Assembly (NCBI RefSeq): GCF_012927455.1
Contig: NZ_JABBPE010000015.1
Span: forward strand, 372,001-436,000
DNA length: 64,000 nucleotides
Direction: 5' to 3'
Source: Polaromonas sp.
GTDB lineage: Bacteria; Pseudomonadota; Gammaproteobacteria; Burkholderiales; Burkholderiaceae_C
Part shown: positions 53,543-61,661 of the stretch, one piece after another
How positions within the stretch are numbered: the first letter of the stretch is position 1
Layout: every line of letters begins with the position of its first letter
Made by a program: the position numbers and the translations under genes
The notes under the pieces: generated by a model
What the model saw: the letters and a program-made list of their open reading frames with translations, nothing else
Databases searched by the model: none
What the model was told of the DNA's origin: nothing

Positions 53543-56500
53543 CGTGCGCCTCCGCCGCTGCTGTGATTTTTGCCTGTTTTGACCGCTCCGTTGTGGCAAT
53601 GGCATACATCTGGCCCGACTCGTTGAATAAAGCAGTGGACGTCAACCAGACCTCCTTGATGCTGCCGTCTTTGGCTATTCGTTGGGTTTGGTAAGGCTCC
53701 AGCGTTTCAGCCTGGCTGAGCTGGTGCACACTAACCAGGGCTTTTTCTTGCAGCGCTGCCGGAATTCGGTGGTGCACGTTCATCTTCAAAGCCTCAAGCT
53801 CTGTCCAGCCGTACATTCGCTCCGCAGCTGGGTTCCAGGCGATGATGCGGCCCTCCAGGTCCTGCACGGTGATGGCGTCAAACGCATCCCGCACCACCAC
53901 GGCCAGACGCAGCAGCTCATTGGCTTTGCGCAGCGCTTCGCGCGTATAAACAATTTCCGTAACGTCGACAAAGGTAATGACCACGCCCTCGATCACGTTG
54001 TCAAGCGTGCGGTAGGGCAGGATGCGCAAGGTGAAGGACTTGCCTTGCGCAGTCAGCACGTCGACCTCTTTGGGTATCAGCGTTTTTAGCACCGTTTGCG
54101 CGTCTGCCACCAGATGGTCGTAGCCCACCAGATTGGAGACAATGTGGCCCACCGGCCTGCCCACGTCGCTCTGGATCAGGTTGATGATCAGGGTAGCGGC
54201 AGGGGTAAAGCGCAGGATGCGCAGGTTGTGGTCCACAAAGACGGTGCCAATGCCGGTACCCGCCAGCAGGTTGTTCATGTCATTATTGGCGCGCGACAGG
54301 TCCGTCACCTTGGTTTGCAACTCGGCGTTGACGGTGGCCAACTCTTCGTTGATGGATTGCAATTCTTCTTTGGAGGTTTCCAGCTCCTCGTTGGTGGATT
54401 GCAACTCTTCGTTGACCGACTGCATTTCTTCGTTCGAGGATTTGAGCTCTTCGTTGGAGATTTCCAGCTCATCATTGGCTGCATGAAGGTATTCCTCCTT
54501 GGCCTGCAATTCCTCATTAAGCTCCGCAATCCGCACGCTGGCGTCAGTGGTGCGGTCTTCAGTGCTGGCGACGGATGGCAGTGCGGCCAGCGAACCCGCT
54601 TGGCTGTCAAGTGCAGGCGCTTCTTCCAGAATGACCAGGAACAGGGGCGACGCAAGCGCAGCGACCGGGCCATGCGCCACCGGGCACACAGTGAGATTAA
54701 CCAGCGTAAAGTGGCCGTTGGTTTTGACGCGCAGGCCCAGGGCACGTACGCGTTCTTTGGTGTTTACTGTTTTGTGCAGTGCCGTGGTCAGATCGCGCCG
54801 CAGCCCTTCGCGCGCCATTTTCAGAATATTGTTAATGCCCGCATCGCCCGGCGCCGGTTCCAGAAACATGCCGGTCCGGCCGTGCAGATAAAGGATGTCC
54901 CCCTGACCATTCACGAGCGCGCCGGTCGGGGTGACCTGCTGCAACAGCGCCTGTTCGGTTAACTCACGCAAGGACAGCTTCGAGACACTGGCTCCTTTTC
55001 CGGCAAGCAGTGGCAGCGCTACATCTCTGCCTGCGATGGGCGGCAAGTGCGACAGAAAGCGACCCAGTGCTGCGCGCTTCGCGCCCTGAAAACCCTCTTT
55101 GCGCTGGTAGGCCTTGGACTTGCGGTCCAGCACGGCGAACAGATCACCAAACTCCCCCACGGATTCCGACGTGCCCAGAAAAAGCATACCGCCCGGCATC
55201 AGGGCGTAGTGAAACAGGGCAATCAGCTTTTTTTGTAAATCTGTGCGCATGTAAATCAGCAGGTTGCGGCAACTGATCAGGTCGAGTTTGGAAAATGGCG
55301 GGTCCTTGATCAGGTCATGCTCGGAAAAAACCAGCATGTCGCGAATGTTTTTGTGCACGCGGTAGGCGCTGCCATCGGGCTGGGCGATAAAAAAGCGCGC
55401 CAATCGCTCTGGCGAAATGTCAGCGGCAACACTGGCTGGATAAATACCGGCTCTGGCCGTGGCAATGGCACGGCTGTCGATGTCGGTGGCGAAGACCTGC
55501 ACTTTGTAGCCTTGCCTGAGCAACTCCAGGCGCTCTTGCAGCAAGATAGCGATGGAATAAGCCTCTTCCCCGGTGGAGCACCCGGTGGACCATGCTCGAA
55601 TGGTGCTACCCGCCGGCTTGTCATCAAAGAGTCTGGGTATGACCTGCTTTTCAAGCACCTCAAAGGCTTCCGCGTCACGGAAAAAATTGGTCACACCGAT
55701 CAGCAGGTCCCGAAACAGCGCCTCTATCTCGAGGGGCGTCTGTTGCAGGTACTTGACGTAATTGTCAATCGCATCGACTTGGTGAACGGCCATGCGCCGC
55801 TCAATTCTGCGGTAGATCGTGCTGATCTTGTATTGGGAAAAATCGTGCCCGGTCTGGGTACGCAGCAGAATAAAGATTTTTTTTAACGCATTCTCGTCGA
55901 GAGGCTCTGTGATGGTGGCAGGCCGAGGGGGTCTGCCAAAGGTGTGGGCCACATAAGCCATGAGCTGGGCCGGCATCTCGGCCGGTGCGAGCTCGTAATC
56001 CACCATGCCGGTGGCCAAGGCGCTGCGCGGCATGCCGTCGAACTCGCTGGAGGCAGGATTTTGTACCATGACCATGCCACCCTCGGCCTTGATAGCCCGC
56101 ACACCCAGCGTGCCGTCGCTGCCGGTACCGGAGAGCACGATGCCAATCGCCCGCTCGCGCTGGTCCTGCGCCAGGGAGCGGAACAGAAAGTCAATCGGCA
56201 GGCGATGGCCGCGCGGCGCGGCGGGCTCCAGCAGTTGGAGTGTGCCGTTCAGAAACGCCATGTCTCGGTTGGGCGGAATGATGTAGGCACAGTTCATTTG
56301 CACGGCCATACCGTCCTCGACCTCGAAGACTTTCATATGGGTGCTGCGCTGGATAAGTTCAGTAAGAATGCTGCTGTGGTCCGGCGCCAGATGCTGCACC
56401 AGCACAAAGGCCATACCGGGGTCGGCATCAGGCGGCATGCCGGAAAAGAAAGCCTCAAACGCTGCCAGCCCACCGGCAGACGCGCCAATACCCACAATCG

Positions 56501-56621
56501 GAAAGCCGGTGATGTCGGTGCCGGCCGTCTTTTGCACCTCAATGGCCTTGGCATCAATGGAAACGGGCACGGGCGCCGGCACCGTTTGCCTTTTGCTTTT
56601 GTCTTTTTTCCCTAGGGTCAT
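53526..56621 (-). CDS. CheB-CheR-PAS fusion sensor protein
   Basis: The 1031-residue protein fuses a CheB methylesterase (GIGASAGGLAAFEAFFSGMP; LVQHLAPDHSSILTELIQ; VLSGTGSDGTLGV) to a CheR methyltransferase (ISTIYRRIERRMAVHQ; WSTGCSTGEEAYSIAILLQE; LISCRNLLIYM), then a long coiled coil rich in NEELQS repeats (about residues 700-780) and two PAS domains (FTPAATLIINLIQSDVGRP; QDLEGRIIAWNPAAERMYGW). No kinase domain is present; the partner kinase is the overlapping next gene. Such fusions are thought to sense and methylate targets in adaptation pathways. It is the first gene of the operon. Confidence 0.93.
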   Translation of the reverse strand: MTLGKKDKSKRQTVPAPVPVSIDAKAIEVQKTAGTDITGFPIVGIGASAGGLAAFEAFFSGMPPDADPGMAFVLVQHLAPDHSSILTELIQRSTHMKVFEVEDGMAVQMNCAYIIPPNRDMAFLNGTLQLLEPAAPRGHRLPIDFLFRSLAQDQRERAIGIVLSGTGSDGTLGVRAIKAEGGMVMVQNPASSEFDGMPRSALATGMVDYELAPAEMPAQLMAYVAHTFGRPPRPATITEPLDENALKKIFILLRTQTGHDFSQYKISTIYRRIERRMAVHQVDAIDNYVKYLQQTPLEIEALFRDLLIGVTNFFRDAEAFEVLEKQVIPRLFDDKPAGSTIRAWSTGCSTGEEAYSIAILLQERLELLRQGYKVQVFATDIDSRAIATARAGIYPASVAADISPERLARFFIAQPDGSAYRVHKNIRDMLVFSEHDLIKDPPFSKLDLISCRNLLIYMRTDLQKKLIALFHYALMPGGMLFLGTSESVGEFGDLFAVLDRKSKAYQRKEGFQGAKRAALGRFLSHLPPIAGRDVALPLLAGKGASVSKLSLRELTEQALLQQVTPTGALVNGQGDILYLHGRTGMFLEPAPGDAGINNILKMAREGLRRDLTTALHKTVNTKERVRALGLRVKTNGHFTLVNLTVCPVAHGPVAALASPLFLVILEEAPALDSQAGSLAALPSVASTEDRTTDASVRIAELNEELQAKEEYLHAANDELEISNEELKSSNEEMQSVNEELQSTNEELETSKEELQSINEELATVNAELQTKVTDLSRANNDMNNLLAGTGIGTVFVDHNLRILRFTPAATLIINLIQSDVGRPVGHIVSNLVGYDHLVADAQTVLKTLIPKEVDVLTAQGKSFTLRILPYRTLDNVIEGVVITFVDVTEIVYTREALRKANELLRLAVVVRDAFDAITVQDLEGRIIAWNPAAERMYGWTELEALKMNVHHRIPAALQEKALVSVHQLSQAETLEPYQTQRIAKDGSIKEVWLTSTALFNESGQMYAIATTERSKQAKITAAAEAHDARPG

Positions 56622-56707
56622 GATGTCTCCTGTACCGACTAAAAATCTTCGGCGCGATTCAATGGCTGCAGTTTAGTCTTTGCGAATGGCCTCGCTGGAG
56701 TGCTCCT

Positions 56708-56758
56708 GAAAATATAGCTGCTTGGGCAATATCTGCCATGCCTAGCGACGTTTTTTAT
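56708..56758 (+). repeat. Interspersed palindromic repeat, copy 14 (decayed)
   Basis: The segment reads aaaatatagctgcttgggca, then atatctgccatgcctagcga and cgtttttta. Similarity to the family is partial. Confidence 0.5.
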
Positions 56759-56990
56759 TGAAAACTTCGGGAGGCACTGCATTGATTGTCGGACACGGGA
56801 AGCGCGGATGACCGTATGTCAACGCCGACCGGTGATTTACCTCGCGTCGTGTTGGTCAACGGCATCAACCCTTGGAACAAAACAGGCTGCGCAAGAGAGT
56901 GATACCGGGAGCCTTTTTAACTTTGAATCTGGTGGACTGCAGCGCACTGGACTGGGTTTAAGCCGGTACAGGCCGCCGCGCGGGGCAGGG

Positions 56991-57018
56991 CAGAGCAGAG
57001 CAGAGCAGAGCAGAGCAG
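56991..57018 (+). repeat. Pentanucleotide repeat (CAGAG)n
   Basis: Five and a half copies of CAGAG lie 31 bases before the 3-prime end of the permease gene. They are noncoding here. Confidence 0.9.
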
Positions 57019-57048
57019 TTATTTTTAATCCAGGCGTTCTGCGTTTGG

Positions 57049-57717
57049 CTAACGCAGATAGCTGCGATTAAGCCGCAGCTCAAACCTTTTTTGCAGTGTC
57101 TCAAACGACGCGCTCATGGCCCAGTAGATGCCGGCCGCAGCCAAGTACAGCGGAAAGGGCTGAAAGGTGGTGGCAATCACTTCCTTGGTCGCCAGCATCA
57201 GCTCACCGACGGCAATCACCGAGACCAGTGAGGTGTCCTTGATCAGGCTGATCAGGCTGTTCGACAGGCTGGGCACCGCCAGCCGCAGCGCTTGCGGGCC
57301 CACCACGTAGCGCAGCGTCTGGGTCTGCGTGAGGCCCAAGCTTCTGGCGGCGTTCCATTGCCCGTGCTCGACGCCGTTGATGGCTCCGCGCAGGGTCTCG
57401 GAAAGGTAGGCGCCGACATTCAGGCTAAGCCCCAGAATGCCCGCGCTGATCGGGTCAAACTGCAGGCCTATGCTGGGCAGGCCGAAGTAAATCACAAATA
57501 GCTGGACCAGAAGCGGCGTGCCGCGCATGCAGCTGACATACAGCGTGGCCAGTTGCGACAGCACGGGCAGCTTGGCCAGCCGAATGAGGGCGACGACGGT
57601 GCCAACGATGGCGCCAAAGAACACCGATGCCACGGCCAGCAGCAGCGTCCACGCCGCACCTTTGAGCATCAGCGGCAAGGCATCGCGCAATAACTGGGTC
57701 AGGCCAGGCAGGTCCAT
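57049..57717 (-). CDS. Amino acid ABC transporter permease, cystine type
   Basis: The 222-residue inner-membrane permease has the His/Glu/Gln permease signature: MRGTPLLVQLFVIYFGLPSI, NVGAYLSETLRGAINGVEHG (EAA-like loop) and DTSLVSVIAVGELMLATKEV. The neighbouring binding protein is FliY-like, so cystine is the likely substrate. ATG 57717 is preferred over a start at 57765, which lies beyond the terminator-like hairpin. No ATP-binding subunit gene lies near, so one from elsewhere must be used. Confidence 0.9.
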   Translation of the reverse strand: MDLPGLTQLLRDALPLMLKGAAWTLLLAVASVFFGAIVGTVVALIRLAKLPVLSQLATLYVSCMRGTPLLVQLFVIYFGLPSIGLQFDPISAGILGLSLNVGAYLSETLRGAINGVEHGQWNAARSLGLTQTQTLRYVVGPQALRLAVPSLSNSLISLIKDTSLVSVIAVGELMLATKEVIATTFQPFPLYLAAAGIYWAMSASFETLQKRFELRLNRSYLR

Positions 57718-57730
57718 AAGGGCTCCACAA

Positions 57731-57758
57731 ATAAAAACCCCGGCGGCTCGCCGGGGTT
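57731..57758 (-). terminator. Terminator or attenuator between binding-protein and permease genes
   Basis: An aaccccggc / gccggggtt stem with a five-base loop is followed by a T run when read on the minus strand. It may allow higher expression of the binding protein than of the permease. Confidence 0.8.
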
Positions 57759-57822
57759 GCTTCAAGCGCCCGCTGGAGTGGGGCGTACGGCTGAAGGAAT
57801 GTTACTTCGTTGCTGGCCGCTT

Positions 57823-57925
57823 ATTCCGGTTCCAGATCGTTCGTGAACGCGAAGGCGAAGCGACGACAGTACAGACGTACGGCTAGCGAAGCCGACAAAG
57901 TGCACGGATGATCTGGAACCGGAAT
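57823..57925. repeat. 103-bp inverted-repeat element at the end of the binding-protein gene
   Basis: The 16-bp arms ATTCCGGTTCCAGATC (57823-57838) and their exact reverse complement (57910-57925) enclose 71 bases with smaller hairpins (cgttcgtgaacg; ggctagcgaagcc). The right arm overlaps the last base of the binding-protein stop codon. This could be an mRNA-stabilising structure or a small mobile palindromic element. Confidence 0.85.
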
Positions 57926-58710
57926 TATTTGACGGCCACTGGCGGCTTGCTTACGTCGCGGTCAAACCACTTGGTCGAGATTTTTGCGAAGCTGCCGTCG
58001 GCCTTCAGGTCGGCCAGCGCCTTATTCAAGGCGGCCTCGAATTTGGGATTGTTCTTGACGAAGGGGATGCCGGATTTTTCCAGCTCACCGACCGGGGCGC
58101 CGGGCTTGAGCGGCAGCTTGGTCTGCTTGACGATGTAAGGAATCAGCAGGCTGTCGTTGAGCGCGGCATCAATGCGTCCCAGCGCCAGATCCTGCAGGTA
58201 CTCTTGCGCGCCGGGGTAGGTTTTGATGTCAATGCCGCCGACCTTTTTGGCCATGTCGGCATAGTTGGTGCCTTGGCCCAGGCCGAGCTTTTTGCCTTTG
58301 AGGTCCGTCAGGGTTTTGAAGGCGCGCTTTTCATCCTTGCGGACTATCAGTTGGGCGCTGGAGACGGTGTAGGGCTCGGAGAAGTCAAAGGTCTCCTTGC
58401 GTTTGTCGGTGATGCCGACCTGGTTGATGACCACGTCGTATTTACCGGCCTGCAGACCGGCCAGGATGGCGCTCCACTCGCTGGTGCTGAACTCGGCTTT
58501 GACGCCCATTTTTTGCGCCAGTGCGTTGGCGAGCTCGACTTCAAAACCGGCCAGCTCGCCGTTGTCCTTGTAGTTGAAGGGCGGGTAGGTGCCTTCCAGC
58601 GCCACTTTAAGTGTGCCGCGCTGTTTTACTGTATCAAGCAGGTCAGCGGCGCTGGCGCCGAGAGCCAGCGTGAGCAAAAGAGCACCAACTAGCGATTTTC
58701 GAATATTCAT
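57925..58710 (-). CDS. Amino acid ABC transporter substrate-binding protein, cystine (FliY/TcyJ)-like
   Basis: The 261-residue periplasmic protein has a signal peptide (MNIRKSLVGALLLTLALGAS), then ADLLDTVKQRGTLKVALEGT and YPPFNYKDNGELAGFEVELA, close to E. coli FliY. The segments VVINQVGITDKRKETFDFSE and GVKAEFSTSEWSAILAGL fit the same family. ATG 58710 has an AAGGA ribosome site. The permease follows after a terminator hairpin. Substrate cystine is inferred from similarity. Confidence 0.9.
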   Translation of the reverse strand: MNIRKSLVGALLLTLALGASAADLLDTVKQRGTLKVALEGTYPPFNYKDNGELAGFEVELANALAQKMGVKAEFSTSEWSAILAGLQAGKYDVVINQVGITDKRKETFDFSEPYTVSSAQLIVRKDEKRAFKTLTDLKGKKLGLGQGTNYADMAKKVGGIDIKTYPGAQEYLQDLALGRIDAALNDSLLIPYIVKQTKLPLKPGAPVGELEKSGIPFVKNNPKFEAALNKALADLKADGSFAKISTKWFDRDVSKPPVAVK

Positions 58711-58867
58711 ATTCAATCCTTGCATAAGAATGTGGATGTTAAGATTTTAAATGAATATTAAACCTGCATACGTAGAAACCCGGCCAGTCGCCCTGAAAAC
58801 CCTGTTCATCCCAAGGAAAATTGGCCCGGCGCTGCCAGAACTCCTTCGTTCTCCTTTTTCATAAAGC

Positions 58868-60586
58868 CTACGGTTTGGCGCAAGAGGCATAGATGTCAAG
58901 CGCCGCCTTGTAAACGCTGGTCTGCACGTTCATCAAGCCCAGCACCGAATGGAAGTAGTTGTCGTGGCTGATGGGAACGTCGAGCCGCTGCTTCAGGCAG
59001 TTGGTGCTGACCTGACTGCGCTGCTCGAACTCGGGCGAGAGCCAGGTGATCCAGGGCACGCGTTTTTGCACGTCGGGCGCCACGCTGTAGGGCATGCCGT
59101 GCAGGTAAAGGTTGTTTTCGCCCAGTGATTCGCCATGGTCGGCCAGGTAGAGCATGGCGGGTGCGTTATGCGCCTGCCGTGTCTTGAGCCAGCCAATGGC
59201 GGACGCCAGCAAATGGTCGGTGTACACAATGCTGTTGTCGTAGGCATTGAGCAGCCCGTCACCCTCGCAACTTTGCAGTGAGTTGCTGGTGCATTCGGGC
59301 AGAAACTTTTTGAAGGCCGGCGGCGAGCGCCTGTAATACGCCGGGCCGTGGCTGCCCATCTGGTGCATTACCAGCACCACGCCTTTGGCTGTCCGTTCAG
59401 CGGGCAGGGCGGCAATACGCTGGTCCAGGCCCTGCAGCATCACTTCGTCCAGGCATTCGCCACCATCACACAGTTCGGGCACCTTCAGCTGCGAGGTGTC
59501 GACGTTGGGAATACGGTCGCATGCGCCCTTGCAACCCGCTTGGTTGTCCAGCCAGAGCACGGCCAGACCAGAATGCTGCAGCACATCGAGCAAGCCTTGG
59601 TAATTGGCGGGGCGGGCGTCATAGGCTGCGCGCCCAAAATGGGAAAACATGCAGGGCAGCGAAGCCGCGGTGCTGGTGCCACAGGACCAGGCGTTGCGCT
59701 GGCTGGCAATGTTTTCCAGGGCCAGTTGGGGCGTGGTCGGGCGCTGGTAGCCATTGATGGCAAAGTTGCCGCTGCGCGCGGTCTCGCCCAGCACCAACAG
59801 CAACAGCGGCGGCTTGCCTTGGGCCGCGTAGCTGGCGCCCAGCCTGGCGTCTTCTCCCAATGGCAAAACGACTGATTCGTTACGCTGAAACGGTTGCGCT
59901 GCCACGGAGCCCAACGCGTAAAAAGAATTGAGCGGATTGATCAGGTAGCGCAGTTGCGGATGGTTGCGCATCACCGAGGCGATACTCTGAAAGAACACCA
60001 TCACGACAAGCACCAGCAGGGCACAGGCGCTGATCAGGGTGAGGGCATTGGCAAGCGTCTGCCGAGCGGCGGTTTTTCGCCTGACGGTTTGCCGCCACAG
60101 GAAAAAAACTGGCAGCACCGCCAGCACCAGCACGGTGGCCAGCAGGCGCCCGTTCAGCAAATCGCGCGTCTCGCGCACATCGGTCTGCAGGGTGTTGACC
60201 ATCATGGTCTGGTCAATGACCACGCCATAGGCCATCATGAAATAGCTGCCCAGGGCGGCTGACACCAAAAATAGCGTGATGGCTGGTTTGAGAGTCCAGT
60301 GCCAGGCCAGCAGGCTGAGTAGCGCCGCAGTCGCCAGCGCAATCACCAGCGACAGCGCGATGCTGATGGTGAAGACCTGGCTCGTGTTCAGCTCCGGTAG
60401 GCGGGCCAGGGCGCGCCACAGGGCCATGTTGCAAATCGTGGCTATCCACAGGCTTGCCACCACGACAAGCCAAAGTTGTCGCATGCCGGCGGACTCTGGC
60501 TTGGAAGTTTTTGGATTTTTCCGGGGAAGGGCCGAGGAATCGGGCGTTAAAGTGCTTTTAGCGGGTTTGAGCGGGTGCGGCGGCAT
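58868..60586 (-). CDS. eptA: Phosphoethanolamine transferase, EptA/MCR type
   Basis: The 572-residue inner-membrane enzyme transfers phosphoethanolamine to lipid A. It has five membrane helices, then the periplasmic sulfatase-fold domain. VLGETARSGNFAINGYQRPT holds a zinc-binding Glu268, and CGTSTAASLPCMFS holds the nucleophilic Thr306 between disulfide cysteines 302 and 312. ADHGESLGENNLYLHG carries further zinc ligands. The catalytic set is complete. This gene is chromosomal, with no mobile element nearby, and no pmrAB-like regulator is adjacent. Resistance to polymyxin is possible but not shown. Confidence 0.93.
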   Translation of the reverse strand: MPPHPLKPAKSTLTPDSSALPRKNPKTSKPESAGMRQLWLVVVASLWIATICNMALWRALARLPELNTSQVFTISIALSLVIALATAALLSLLAWHWTLKPAITLFLVSAALGSYFMMAYGVVIDQTMMVNTLQTDVRETRDLLNGRLLATVLVLAVLPVFFLWRQTVRRKTAARQTLANALTLISACALLVLVVMVFFQSIASVMRNHPQLRYLINPLNSFYALGSVAAQPFQRNESVVLPLGEDARLGASYAAQGKPPLLLLVLGETARSGNFAINGYQRPTTPQLALENIASQRNAWSCGTSTAASLPCMFSHFGRAAYDARPANYQGLLDVLQHSGLAVLWLDNQAGCKGACDRIPNVDTSQLKVPELCDGGECLDEVMLQGLDQRIAALPAERTAKGVVLVMHQMGSHGPAYYRRSPPAFKKFLPECTSNSLQSCEGDGLLNAYDNSIVYTDHLLASAIGWLKTRQAHNAPAMLYLADHGESLGENNLYLHGMPYSVAPDVQKRVPWITWLSPEFEQRSQVSTNCLKQRLDVPISHDNYFHSVLGLMNVQTSVYKAALDIYASCAKP

Positions 60587-60654
60587 AGCTCCTCATTGTA
60601 TTTCTGACGGCTTGTGACCGGCTTAAAGCCGGCTGATGCGCCAGAGGTACTCGC

Positions 60655-61512
60655 TCAAGCCAGCAACTGGCGGGCGTGGTGCTTCAGGTGGTCGGCCATG
60701 AAGGTGGCAATGAAATAATAGCCATGGTCATAAGCCGGCTGCCGGCGTAGCGTCAGGGGCTGGCCTGCGGCAGCGCAGGCGGCTTCAAACAGATGTGGGT
60801 GCAGCTGCTCCTCCAGAAATTTGTCGGCCAGGCCCTGGTCCAGCAAAATGCCGGCGGGGTAGGGCGCGCCGCGCAAGCAGGTCATCAATGCCGTCGCGTC
60901 GTGCGCTAGCCAGCCAGCTTCGTCGGCACCCAGGTAGCCGCTGAACGCCTTGCGCCCCCACGGGCATTGGCTGGGCGCGCAAATCGGTGCCAAGGCCGAC
61001 AGTGACTTGAACAGACCCGGATGCCGAAGCGCCAGCGTCAGCGCGCCATGGCCGCCCATCGAATGGCCGAAGATGCCGACGCGTTCGGCGTTAAGAGGCA
61101 AGCTGCTCGTCAACAGCTGCAGCAATTCCTTCGTAAGGTAGCTTTCCATGCGGTAGTGGCCAGACCAGGGCGCTTGCGTGGCGTCCAGGTAAAAACCGGC
61201 GCCCACACCAAAATCCCAGCTGTCGGACTCTCCCGGCAGATTGGCGCCGCGCGGACTGGTGTCGGGCGCAATCAGCGCCAGACCGAGCTCGGCCGCCATG
61301 CGCTGAGCGCCCGCCTTGGTCATAAAGGTTTCTTCGTTGCAGGTCAGCCCAGCCAGGTAAATTAAGGCTGGCACCTTGCCTTGCGCGGCCTGCGGCGGCA
61401 GAAAAACCGAAAAGCGCATTGGCAGACCGATTTCGCGCGAATCGTGCTTATAAAAACGCTGCGTGCCGCCAAAACAGACGTGTTCGCTTAGAAGTTCCAA
61501 ATGTGTTGTCAT
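60655..61512 (-). CDS. fghA: S-formylglutathione hydrolase
   Basis: The 285-residue esterase hydrolyses S-formylglutathione to formate and glutathione in formaldehyde detoxification. It has VPALIYLAGLTCNEETFMTK, GANLPGESDSWDFGVGAGFY, the nucleophilic serine in GIFGHSMGGHGALTLALRHP, and late Asp and His in LDQGLADKF and YDHGYYF. ATG 61512 has an AAAGAG ribosome site. It is 148 bases downstream of adhC, with a copy of the second repeat family between them. Confidence 0.96.
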   Translation of the reverse strand: MTTHLELLSEHVCFGGTQRFYKHDSREIGLPMRFSVFLPPQAAQGKVPALIYLAGLTCNEETFMTKAGAQRMAAELGLALIAPDTSPRGANLPGESDSWDFGVGAGFYLDATQAPWSGHYRMESYLTKELLQLLTSSLPLNAERVGIFGHSMGGHGALTLALRHPGLFKSLSALAPICAPSQCPWGRKAFSGYLGADEAGWLAHDATALMTCLRGAPYPAGILLDQGLADKFLEEQLHPHLFEAACAAAGQPLTLRRQPAYDHGYYFIATFMADHLKHHARQLLA

Positions 61513-61593
61513 GGGCTCTTTCAGTTCAAGCAGGGGCTCTAACAGCGCCCTTGGAGGTTGCGTCTTCACCAGCAGGGCCCGCGGAACTGGCTT

Positions 61594-61661
61594 TGCCAGG
61601 CCGCAGGCGCAGCGGCCCCTGGGGGGGCAGGGAGCTACGCGCAGTGAGCGACCGTGGGGGC
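61594..61661 (+). repeat. Second repeat family, copy between fghA and adhC
   Basis: The segment reads tgccaggccgcaggcgcagc, then ggcccctgggggggcaggga and gctacgcgcagtgagcgacc gtgggggc. It shares the order ggggggcag, acgcgcag and gtgggggc with the 84-bp comEC units and ends at the adhC stop codon. Confidence 0.7.

Larger units (their letters stand above)
56622..57048. other. Intergenic region upstream of the signalling operon
   Basis: This 427-base region holds a decayed interspersed repeat (56708-56758) and a (CAGAG)n stretch near 56991-57018. An 87-codon open frame at 56808-57071 runs into the permease gene and lacks a ribosome site, so I do not call it. The promoter of the five-gene operon should lie at the left end. 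Confidence 0.6.

Noticed and set aside
56808..57071. 87-codon open frame in the long intergenic region
   Set aside because: It is low-complexity at the end because of the CAGAG repeat, runs into the permease gene on the other strand and has no ribosome site.
60618..60632. CCGGCTTTAAGCCGG hairpin downstream of fghA
   Set aside because: There is no following T run, so it is not called as a terminator; it may be only a short palindrome.
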